From contig JAFCMP010000079.1 in NCBI GenBank assembly GCA_017506865.1, positions 930,001 to 994,000 on the forward strand: 64,000 nucleotides of DNA, in the 5' to 3' direction. Under the pieces are notes generated by a model. That model was not told the origin of the DNA. It did no database searches and saw only the letters and a list, made by a program, of their open reading frames with translations. This document shows, piece after piece, positions 1-12,000 of the stretch; within the stretch, counting starts at the first letter, position 1, and each line of letters begins with the position of its first letter. Position numbers and translations under genes: made by a program. Source of the DNA: Tribonema minus. Its lineage: Eukaryota; Sar; Xanthophyceae; Tribonematales; Tribonemataceae.

Positions 1-3000
1 CTACTGCGAGTCGATCCTGGAGTTGATCCGTGCGCACCAGGTCGTCTTGGTCAGCGGCGAGACGGGCTGCGGCAAGAGCACGCAGGTGAACTGCTGCGGC
101 GATTCAGTTCTGGCGCGCGTGCATATGCACACGCTTGCGTCCTTGCCTATCGTACAGCGCTGTGAGTATGTAGACTGCGCAGCGCACTGCGGCGTTCGAG
201 ACCGTGGCACGCGTATAGGCAGCACGAGCGCGTTCTTGCCGATTGTACGGCTGCGGCAAGAGTACGCAGGTGATGCTGCGAGCTGCGGCGGTTGAGTTCC
301 GGCGCGCGCGCGTGTGCACATGCGTGCTCAATGTCATCTGCGTGAGCCCAGGACCAACTTCCAGTTGTAGCTGCTTGTGGAGTGGATAGATGGTTTTGTA
401 GTTCGTAGTGTGCGTCCCTGCCTGTCGTAAAACGCCGCGGGCTCGTAGGCGGCGCAGCGGACTGCGGCGTTCGAGTCCCTGACACGCCCGCGAAGTTGCA
501 GTCTCGCCCATTGTATGGCGTCAGTTGCGCAAGGTGACCTCCTCATGCAATGTGGACGGCTGTGCGCGCGCGCGCTGCCGCCTCTCGCGCGCATCTCTCC
601 TCGGGTGCCGTGTGACAAGGTAAGGCGCGCGCACCCGACACGTGTCCCTGCCGCCACCTGCCGCTGCCGCCGCGCCTCATTGCATCGCAAGGACGTCACC
701 TGCATGTCACCTGCGTGAAACTGACGCAACCACCGTGCTGTCGCACAGGTGCCGCAGTTCATCCACGACGACAATCGTGCAGGGGCCGCGTTGCATGATC
801 ACGTGCGCACAGCCGCGCCGCCTCTCCCTTGCTGCAACTCCCGTAACCGCGGCAACCGCCGTGCCGCCACCGCGCAGGTGCCGCAGTTTATCTTGGACAA
901 CGCCGCGCAGGGCGCGCGCTGCATGATCACGTGCACACAGCCTCGCCCCATCTCTTCAACTGCTGTAACCGCCGTAACCATTGCAACCGCCGCGCAGGTG
1001 CCACAGTTCATCCTGGACGACGCAGCGCAGGAGGCGCGCTGCACGACCGCGTGCGCGCAGCCGCGCCGCATCTTAACCGCTGTAACCGCCGTAACCGCCG
1101 CGCTGCTGAGCAGGTGCCGCAGTTCATCCTGGACGACGCCGCGCAGGGCGCGCGCTGCATGATCGCGTGCACGCAGCCGCGCCGCATCTCTGCCATCGCC
1201 GTCGCGGAGCGCATCGCGGAGGAGCGCTGCGAGGAGGCGGGCGCCGTCGTCGGCTACACGATCCGCCTCGAGAGCGCCATGAGCAGCAGCGTGCAGGTGG
1301 GCGGTGGGCATGCAGCGCGCTGAGCGCCAGCGTCGGGCGAGGTGACGGGTGTTGAACTTGGGCTGTTGTTGAACTTCAGCTGTTGATGTGGCGGCGTGCC
1401 GCGGATGTGTGTGTGTGTGTGGTCGCGTCGGTGGTGGAGAGCGCCGTCAGCGCTGGCATCAGGCGCTGTGTTGACCGGCGGTGTGCGGCCTGCGTGTGCT
1501 TGATAGTTCGATGTGAGACAGGCGTATTGACGCGACGTCGATCCGCATGTTGCAGGTACATTGGTAATGTTGTTCAATGACACGATGACCTGGGTGTGCT
1601 TGACATTACTACGTGAGACAGGCGTGTTGACGTAATAGCACTCCCCGCTCCCCGTGTTGCAGGTGCACTATGCACTGATCTGCTGTGCTTCTGACTGACA
1701 GCAAAAGTTGCTGTCTGATGAGGTACTGGGCTCATATCTGACATGTCATGTCGCGTAGTTGCATGTCATCTACGTGCTGGACCTCCTGTATGCTACTTCA
1801 AGGGGCATACTACAACCAGTTGCAGTTTGACACGTTCTGCACAACGATCAAGTCACATGCCCTGGTCTCATGCATTTTGTGCGCATGTTGCAACCTTCAT
1901 CGGCGCCACCGTGCGTCACGGGATTCTTCAGCATTTCACTGAAATGCGCTGCTAACTTCATTTTTCAACTTCACCTTTGCTGACGCCCCGCCGCAGCTGT
2001 GCATGATGACCCCCGGAGTACTGTTGAAGAAGCTGAACACCGACCCGATGCTGCAGCAGTACACGCACGTCATCATCGATGAGGTACGCAGCCCAGATTG
2101 GACATAGCCTGCGTGCCGCGCTGAGTTTCTTGTCAGTTTCATGAACTTGTCAACGAGAGCACCTGCGTGATTTGTCATGAGTCGCTGCAAAGTCATGTCT
2201 GGCCCTTGGCCAGGTTCAGCCGTTAGTGTGACAGTGCGCCGGACGCCTCGATCTGGAGACGCAAGTGCAACTTCAACTTTCCTGTCAAGTACAAACTTCA
2301 TAGGCAGTTGTGGGCTTGGTTTTGTGGCAGCCAAATCGTTTTTTCTGCGTCGAGGGGCCGCCATTGAGCGGCCCATGCTCGATATTGATTCCTGCTGCTC
2401 GCAACGACACATACCGTGTATACGGCAGTCCCGCTCCCGCGCTCGTGCGCTGTCCACGCCGCCGCGCTGCAGCGCGCCGGCGCCCAGCCCCCCCCCCCCC
2501 CCCCCCCTCGCCTCCACTTTGCATCGCTGCTCAACATGTGCGGCTGCATGAATGCGGCGGCACAACTTGCACTGCGCCACTCGCAGCCGCTGCTGCCAAG
2601 CACTGAGCACTGCTGCATTCACAATCACGGTCGCCCGCGTGCATCGTTTCGCGTGCCCCCCCGTCCTTACCTTTGCTGATGCCGTCGTCCCCCCCTCTCC
2701 CCCCCCCTGAAACCCCTGCTTGCCCCCCCTGCGTGCGGGTGCACAGGTCCACGAACGTGACAAGAGCACGGAGTTCCTGCTCATCGTGCTGCGCGACCTG
2801 CTGCCGCTGCGCCCCGAGCTCAAGGTCGTGCTCATGAGCGCGACGCTGCAGCAGGGCAAGTACGCAGCGTACTTTGGCGGCTGCCCCATCACCACCATCG
2901 GCGCGCGCACGTTCCCCGTGCAGGTGCGCAACTCCCGTGTGCCCCTCATGCTGTGGAAACGGGAATCGCATCGATGCGGGGCGCGGCGCTGCGCGGGTGC

Positions 3001-6000
3001 ACGTAACCGCTCCGAGGCGCCTGCGCTGAGCGCTGCTGTCACGCCGCGTCGCGACCGGGCTCGCTGCCTCCTATCGCCGCGCCATATGCGTGCACGATGA
3101 CATGCTGCAACCGCAGCGACCGCGCCATCACCGCTTGCGTAGCCGGCACGTGCGCACCATCCGCGCGCGCCGCGGCAGCGCAGCCACCGCCCTGTTGCCC
3201 ACTCGTCGCGCTCACGCGCCGCCCGCCCCCCCCCTCCCCTCTTACGACGGCAGGAGTTCTTCCTGGAGGACGTGCTCCTGCAGACGGGGTACCTGGACGG
3301 CGCGGAGGGCGCGCAGCAGCAGCGCTCAGCGGCGGGGCGCGCGGCTCAAGCGGGGGGCGCGCTGCCGTCGCTGCAGGAGCTCGCGGCGTCGCTCGCGGCG
3401 GGCGCGGCGCCGACGTTCGCGTGCGCGCTGTGTGGGCGCAGGGCGTTCCGCAGCGCGGAGGAGCTGGGGACGCACGTGGCCATGTGCTTCGGGGGGGAGG
3501 ATGCGGGGGGCGGCGGCGGCGCTGGCGCGACTGCGGTGAGGGTCGGCTGTTGCTCGCTGTGTTTCAAGTGGGAAGGTTGTCGAGGGGTGCAGGTATGGGT
3601 GTGTGCGTTGGGGGGGGTGGCGGCGACGGTGCTGGTGCAACTGCGGTGAGGAGGGGCGCGTATTGCCCCCCCTTACTTTGAGTATGAGCATTGTCGTAGC
3701 GCAGACTTCGGCAGCGCGAATGTGGTGATGCCGTGCGTGCATTCAGGGGGCCGGGGCACGCTGTGAAGCGTGGGCGCAGGCGATGCGAGCGTCAGACCGT
3801 CATCTGAGCGGTCCCGTGCTAGTGAGATGCGCGCCGGTGAGGCAGGCGGCGACGGCGCCCGCCGCAGAGTGCACGGGGGTACTGTGTACTGCACGTGGTG
3901 CTGTACCGCGCTCGTCGCAGGGTGCACGGGTGTACTGTGTACTGAGAGGCTATGTGTGCTGATCGTGCGTGACGGGGCAGTCGCGATGCACGCATGTGCA
4001 ATTGATGTTTGCAGCCGGCGCCAACCGCCGGTGCTGCGTGGAGCCGAGCTCGTTTGATTGATGTTGACACGCGTCCCTACACAGTTTATCTAGGTGTGTG
4101 GAGTCCTGAGACCGTCGCCTACCCATTAGTCCCAGCATAGATGTTGCGCTCTTGCACCACTGAGCATGGAACAGTCTCGCTCGCTGCAGCATACGCCGCC
4201 GTGGCGCCGTCGGTGAAGCACGCTTGACGCGCGCGGCCAGCCACTCCGGAAAGCAGCCCAGCCACTCCCGAAAGCACTCCCGAAAACACTCCCGAAAGCA
4301 CTGGAAAGCAGCCCAGCTACTCCCGAAAGCACCCGAAAGCAGCAGAGCCACTCCCAAAAGCGGTCGAGCCAGTGCCGAAACCAGTCCCGAAAGTCCCGAA
4401 AGCGGTCCCGAAAATCCCGAAAGCGGTCGGGCCACCCCGAAAGCAGTCCCGAAAGCAGTCGAGCCAGTCCCGAAAGCGGTCCCGAAAGCAGAAAGCAGTC
4501 GCGCCAGTCCCGAAAGCGGTCGGGCCACTCCCAAAAGCAGTCCCGAAAAGCCGAAAGCAGTCGGGCCACTCCGGAAAGCAGTCCCGAACAGCAGTCGAGC
4601 CAGTCCCGAAAGCAGTCCCAAAAGTCCCGAAGCGGTTGCGCCACTCCCGAAACCAGTCCCGAAAGCAGTCCCGAACGTCCCGAAAGCGGTCGGGACACCC
4701 CAAAAGCAGTCCCGAAAGCAGTCGAGCCAGTGCCGAAAGCAGGCCCGAAACTTGCATCACCGCTGCTGCGCTTCTTGCGTTTCTGCCAGTCAGATGCTGC
4801 GCTTTATGTTGCGGTCAGCTTGATGCCGTGATTCTCATCAAGCGTATCCATTCGCGTCGCGTGCATCGCTCGCCACAGCCGCTGCTGCTCAACGGCATAG
4901 AGCTGCCGCAGCAGGACTCAATCATGGAAGGCTACTGCGACGAGGACGCACTTCCGGAGGACAGTCCCGAGAACGCTTTGGAAGACCAGGAACCGTCTTC
5001 GGATCTGGCGCCGATCCTTGAGGACGAGGCTGATATAACGGCCGTTACAGGCGTCGTGCCGGCGAAGGTGGTCTGGGATGGCGTGGGCGCGTTCGGCATG
5101 CGCACGGCGGATCACCAGGTGCGCTGCGCGTATATACATACGGTATAGCCCAATTTGTCGGACATCGTGCACTTCAGGTACCTCGAACTGTGCAAGCTGG
5201 CTTCTTGTCAGCTTTGTTGCAATGCGGTACGGCAACCGCGCGTGTTGTTGGTCAAAGTTGCGAGGTCTCTCAATGAGATATTTCAAGTACTTCAGGTGCT
5301 TCTATGGTGATGCAGCACAGCACACTGCCACAGCTATAGCAGTCAAGGCTGTGCTCCTGGCCGATGAGCACTGCCACACCGGGCTCCTGTGTTGACCCCT
5401 CCGTCGCACATGAACCACCCCACCGCTGCTGTATCACCCTCTCGGCAGTCCGATTGACGTGCGTCCGTGTCCAGCAGTCGAGTGCTGCCGTACCGTGTCG
5501 AGCGCTGCCGTACCGTGTCAGCGCTCGACACTGTCTCAGCAATCGACCTTGCAGCCCGCACCTGATCTCAAGGCCGACTCCGTGCGCGCGGGGCGCCCGC
5601 CGCGCCGTGCAGCCGCTTATATGCCCACTTCAAATGTGACGTGCCTTGCGCCGTGCTCGGCGCCCACGCACTGCAATAGCCGCTTGTACATATACTTCAG
5701 CTGTGACATGCCTGCCCCGCGCTCGGCGCCCACGCACTTTCAGTAGTCTTCTACAGCCGCTCGTATGCCTACTTCAACTGTGACGCGCCTTGCGCCCACG
5801 CACCTCAACAGCCGCTCGTACGCATACTTCGACTGTGACATGCCCGCCCCCGCGCGCTACGCCCCATGCACTTTAACAGGCGGAAGACCTCCTGGCACGC
5901 TACCAATTCTCCTTCGACGACGAGATGGTCGACTACGACCTCATCGCGGCGCTGCTGCGCTACATCTGCGAGAGCGCGTACGAGGAGGTGAGGGGGGCGC

Positions 6001-9000
6001 TGAGCTGTGACCGCAGTCGCTACCGTATGTATACCTATTGCCCCACTACTGTAGCACTGCTCGGTTACAGTTGCCAGAGAGCGCATGCGTGGGAATAAGA
6101 GGGGTGACTCGGTGTGCCACGCCCACAGCCTCCGTCACGCGCGGCGCTGCTGCGCTGCGTCTGCGGGAACGCTTGTGAGGAGGTGAGGGGGCGCCGAGGG
6201 ACCGCATTCACTACCGTATGTATGGAAACGAATCAAAAGATCGTAGAGCTCACTTCAGTATGGCAGCAAGCGCTGCTCAGTAATGGCTGCGGGAGCGCGT
6301 GCGTGGGGATGTGCGGGGTGACGCGCTGTGGAGCGCCCCCCGCCTCCGTCGCGCGCGGCGCTGCTGCGTTACATGTGCGAGAGCGCGTACGAGGAGGTGA
6401 GGGGGGCGCTGAGCCGTGACCGCATTCGCTACCGTATGTATACCTATTGCCTCAGTACTGCAGCGCTGCTCAGGTGCGGGGACTGCGCGAGCGCATGCGC
6501 GTGTGGGGGTACGGAGGGGTGACGCGCTGTGGAACGCCCGTCGCCTCCGTCGTGCGCGGCGCTGCTCCGCTATGACTGCGAGAGGTGAGGGGGTGCTGAG
6601 CTGGTGACCGCAGTCACTGCGCATTGCCTCATTTCGGTGGCGCTGCCAGGTGTCTGTCTGCGTGGGAGCACGCGTGGGGGTACGGAGCGGCGACGTGCTG
6701 TGAGATGCCCATCGCCTCTGTTGCACGCGGCGCTGCTCCGCTGCGTTTGCGTTAGCGCGCTCGGCGAGGCCAGCAGCGCCGCGGCGTCACCGCAGTCTCT
6801 TTATCGCCTGCTCACTGCACAGCAGTGCTCCGCTACTTCATGTCTAAGTGCGTGCACCTACGCAAAGGGGGCGATGACCGCGCATGGCCTCGTCTTCAAC
6901 GCTGCTGCGTAGCGCTGCTGCATCTGCTATAACGACGCGCGCTTCGCCTCCGCATTGTGCAGCGCTGCTCCGCTACGTCTGTGAGAAAGATTGTGAGAAT
7001 GTGCAATGTCGTGCGTGGCAGCAACCGCGCAGATTGTCATGATGATGGGCTGTCTGATAATCTGTGTATCTCCAGCCTGCGTCTTCATCCTGCGCGGCTC
7101 TAGCTGAAGGCAGGTGAGGGTGGGGTCGAAAGCGCATTGAACTTCAATGGACGGCTCTTAGCGTCGAGATGCAAGTATGTAGCACTGGCATGCCTTGATG
7201 GTTTGCGCAAGCCGACGTCGCATGAAAGTGGGCCACACGCAGCGTTGCTCAGCAGCGTGTCAAGATCTTCTTATCTCTGCACCACATTGCGACGTCAGTG
7301 TCAGCGTTCGCGGCAGAGGTCAGGGTGAGGGTAAGAGTAGGATCAGGGTTAGGCACGCAGCGTTGCCCTGGGCGTTTCGACCACCGCAGCTGGCCAACAA
7401 ACAGACAAAATGCGAGTGAGCCACCATTTTCAGGCCAACTCACTCTCTGAACACGTCCCTCCTCTGTGTGCAGGGCGCGGTGCTGGTGTTTCTGCCCGGC
7501 TGGGATGACATAACGCGGCAGACGGACTGCCTCCAGCGCCACCCGTACTTTGCGGGGCAGCAGCTGCGCTTCCGCATACTTCAACTGCACAGGTACACTT
7601 GAAGTTTCACATCGACAGCAGCAGCAGCGCAGTCGCATGCTTCGGCCACACAGGCACGTGCATAGCGCGCGCGCGTACTCGTATACTTCTAAGTCGCTGT
7701 CGCAAGCGCGCGACGGAGCGGCCGCTTCATGCCGGCTGCGGCGCGCAGCACAGCGGCGCAGGTGTGCTGACTGCCGTACGCAGTGCGGCGTGTAGAGCAA
7801 CAGGTGTTTGATGTGTGTCAACTGCGCAGACACCCGGCGCGCTTTGCAGACGGTAGAGATGAGCGCTGCTGCACACTGCTGAGCGCTGTTGCGAACCGCT
7901 GAGCACGCTGTTGTGAACTGCTGAGCACTGCTGTGCAACACCGGCGATCCCGGCGGATTGCAACAGTGATAGTGCTTTACGTCACACATATGTACAGGAG
8001 CGGCAGAAACGCTGTCATCAGGCATCCGCAGCCCTGCCTCACTCGTCCCGCCGCGGCGCGCTGGCGGCACGCACAGTTCCGCAGCAGCGCCCACTGGTGT
8101 TTGCCAGTTGCCATGCATGTGACGCGACCCAAATCGCGCCAAACCCTGCAGAGCGGCACTCCTCAACTGCATACACCGCAGCTGCGCAGCGCGCCTCTCC
8201 GCAGCCCACCCGCTGACAGACCCCCTCCCCCCCTCCTCCTTGCAACCCCCCCCCCACCCCCCCTCAAATAGCGGCGTGCCCACCAAGCGGCAGCGCGAGG
8301 TGTTCGTGCGGCCGCCGCCGGGCGTGCGCAAGATCATCCTGTCGACCAACATCGCAGAGACGTCGGTGACGATCGACGACGTGGCGTTTGTGGTCGACAG
8401 CGGCCGCGCCAAGGAGCAGTCGTACGACCCCCACCTCAAGCTCAAGACGCTCGTGCCGCAGTGGGTCAGCAAGGCCAGGTGAGGGGGGGCGAGCGGGGTG
8501 CCGGGGGCGGCGGGGGGGGGGGGGGGGTAGATTGACAAGTCATGCTGGGCGTTGTGCACACACAGAGCTGAGGCTGCCTGCGATGACGCCCTCTGCGGCG
8601 TGCAGGGGGCGCGTGCGTCTCCGCGCCGCTGCCGCGACAGACGGGCCAGTGTGCGGAGTGGTGGGTCACAATACAGGTCGATGGAGGTCCGACGCTCGCT
8701 GCCACCTGCGGTTCAGCATGCACAGTGCGAGGGTGAGGGCTAGTATTAGGCCATGCTCAGCATCACACAGCGCCATGATCGCTGATGCCCGTTACCGCCT
8801 GGCCCCCGCGTCGCCGCCGCACGCAGCGCCAAGGTCGCATGATTTTGTAGGGTTGGTCCTTATGAGTTGGTCATGAGCTGGGGCTAATGCCGAGCATCCA
8901 CACACGTGCCGTGACCGCTGTCGTTCTGAGGCAGCTCCCCCCCCTCCCTTCCCCCTTCCTTGTGCGCCGCCGCACGCAGCGCCAAGCAGCGCTTTCACAT

Positions 9001-12000
9001 GCTTTTCAGCTAGAAGAGGGTCACGTTGAGTGTTCGAGGAAGTTAGGGGTTGCAACAAATTGAGGTCATGCTGAGCGTTTGCCACCCGCCCCCGCATCGC
9101 CGCCGCACGCAGCGCCAAGCAGCGCTAGAGGCGCGCGTGCCGCAGGCGTGCCGCCACACATTCCTCAACGTGCAGACGGCTAACGTTGGGGTGCACACTG
9201 TGCATCACACAGCGCCATGACTGCTGATGCCCATTGCCCCCCCCCCCCTCCCCCTTCCTTGCGCGCAGCGCCAAGCAGCGCAAGGGGCGCGCGGGCCGCA
9301 CCAAGGCCGGCGTGTGCTTCCACCTGTTCAGCGCACGCAGGCACGGCGCGCTGCGCGACCACCGCGAGAGCGAGCTGCTGTGCTCGCCGCTCGAGGAGCT
9401 GTGCCTGCAGGCAAAGGTGAGCATGCGTGCCTGCCGAGATGTCATGATCTGCATTGCGCGGGCCTGAGAGCAGCTGAATGGCTTTGTTGCAGAGTGCTCG
9501 CGAGGGGAGCTGATATCGCAAATGGCATGGCTCTGTGAATAAGCCAAGGTGAGCGCGCACGCGCTAGCACACGTCCAGCGACGATTGCAAGGCAATTTGA
9601 CTTGATGATGTGCGTATGGGTGACACTGACAACTGGACTCTGTGGAAGCTTTGTGGAGACATGACAAATGGCTCGAGCGCAGGCTGGTAGGCTGGCCCCC
9701 CTCACATTGCGAGTGGCTTCGCTTTGTGCATGTACTCGAGGGTAGAACACCGGGCCCACAGCACGTGCACGTGTGTTTGCGCACTGTGGCCTCCGATCAA
9801 TTCAGCAGAGAGACTGGTGTCTTGTGTTTCGACCGCCTTGTGCTGTAGCTCTGGCTTCATGTTCTAGCGCAGCCTGACAGAGTCACGTGAGACGTGTTGT
9901 GGCTTCCTCAATGTACTCACGGAGCGAACAAGGGGACCATCGCAAGTGCATGAGTGTTTGTAAACCGTGCCCTCTGACCACTGCGGCAGGGAGTCCGGGA
10001 AACAAACTTATCCATAAAGCTCTGGGTTTGCTGCTGCGCCGGCTGCAGCGTCACCTGCACCGAGCTGTCTACTAGTAGCCCCGCGCATCCCACCACCATC
10101 ACGACACAACACACTCACACTGATGCTGCTTTGTCAGCAGCGGCGTAGTGCTTCCGTAGCACTTCCGCTTGTGATTTGTGTGCACGCTCTGTCGTGCCGC
10201 AAACTAAGTACATGCGTTTTACTGTGTGTGCACTCTGCATTGCCCCCCTCCCCCTCCCCCAGGTCATGGGTCTCGCACAGGGGGCACCCGGCGAGCCGGA
10301 CTCCATCGCAGCGTTCCTCGGCAAGGCCATGGACCCCCCACACAGGCAAGTGCTGCTTTTGAATTGCACACCTGAGGGTCCCCCTCCAGTACCTCTGACC
10401 CTCATAAACTTCAACCTGAAGATCATCATCGCTTCAACTCAGCATGTGTCACCACATGTTACACGCGCTCGTCAAGCGCGTGGGCACTGCTCAAGAGGTA
10501 CTGTACTGGAATTTGCTCGCGACATGCCTGCCTCGTGCGGCAACGTCAACTGCTACTCCCGCTAGCAGCGCATCCGAGCTCAGTCACAGCAGCTCATCAG
10601 GCCTGTGGGCACTGCTCAACAGATGCGCAAATTCATGACGCCCACAAAGCATCGTCCCGGCTCCCCCCGCCTCAACTGCAATTCTTATTTGCTCTTACTG
10701 CCACCAGAAATACCAAGTTATACCGTGCCACTGCAGTTCTGCGCCCTGTACTGTACTATACCGCAACCACATGACCCCCTCTCCCCAGCCATGCATCCAC
10801 TCCCCCCCCCCCCCCCCCCCCCTGTCCCACCCCCCGCAGCCTCTCCGGGTGCGTGTCTGGTTGTGCTGGCCTGTGTGAAGCAACACGCGCTGCCGCTCTA
10901 CTCAGGACCCCATGTGAAAACCATGTGTTCTCAGCGCCCCCCCCCCCCCCGTCCCACCCCCCACAGCCTCTCTGTGCGCAACGCGGTGGAGCTGCTCCAG
11001 AGCATCGGCGCGCTGGACGAGCGCGAGGGCGTGACGGACCTGGGCGCGCGCCTCGCGCAGCTGAGCGTTGACCCGCGCGTCGGCAAGATGATGCTCTGGG
11101 CGTACATGCTGGGCTGCGCGGGGACGGCGGTCGCCGTGGCGTGCGCCATGAGCTACAAGGTGAGGGGGGGGGGCAGGGGGGGCGTTGCTGAGCACTGCTG
11201 CAGTTCTCTCTACCAGGAAAGTATTATTAGCGGTGTCCGCGGCATTGAGCTACAAGCTGGGACGGGCTGGGACGGGGGGGGCGCGTGTCGCTGAGCGCTG
11301 GTGCAGTGCTGTCGCAGCGGTGTGTTTCACTGTCCTTCTGCAGCATTTCAGCGGTCCCAGCACCGTGTCACAATCTGACGACGAAAGCCGGTCGTCCGCT
11401 GCTGCTGACCCGCCCTGCATGTGCCCCCCCCCCCCCCCCCCCCTGCTCCCCCCTTTTTTGCAACCAAGGACCCCTTCGTACTGCCCATGAGCGCAGCGCA
11501 GAAGCGGGAGGCGAAGGCCGCCAAGCTCGCGCTAGCCAGCGGCGCCGAGAGCGACCTCGTGGCGCTGCTCAGGGCCATGGAGGGCTACGCGAGCGCGCGG
11601 CGCGGCGGCGGCGGCCACGGCGCCGCGCACGCATTCGCCGACAGGAACTTCCTTTCGGCGAACACCCTCGGCATGGTGGTGGACATCACGCATCAGGCAA
11701 GTTGCAGTTGAAGTTGATCCGCCAGTTTTTATATGTTGCGATAAGCTGGCGTTGTTGCTGGTTTCGGACACGGCGCCGCGCACATGTTTGCCAACAGGAA
11801 CTTCCTGTCTGCGAACACCCTCGGCATGGTTGTGGACATCACGCATCAGGCAAGAGGGGAGGCGTTGTAGCTGAAGTCAACACGTTGTGTTGTCTGCATG
11901 GCAATGGAAACTGGTGCTGTTTGGTGTGTGTGCGGGCATGGTGGTGGACATCTCGCACCAGGCGAGGGAGGCGGTGTATAGCTGACGTTGAAACTTGCAT

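Noticed and set aside
460-490. tRNA-like T-loop string GTTCGAGTCC
   Set aside because: No matching acceptor, D or anticodon stems around it; it is part of an intron repeat.
749-1113. Mutually exclusive alternative exons
   Set aside because: The copies stop after about 27 codons, lack donors and drift out of frame, so they cannot replace the full exon.
86-7000. Introner or transposon insertions
   Set aside because: No shared sequence between arrays of different junctions, no terminal inverted repeats, no target-site duplications; each unit derives from its own exon.
7249-8559. Long minus-strand open frame (436 codons) opposite the helicase
   Set aside because: It runs opposite exons carrying helicase motifs IV and V. 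Low stop frequency in GC-rich DNA explains it, and no protein motif is visible.
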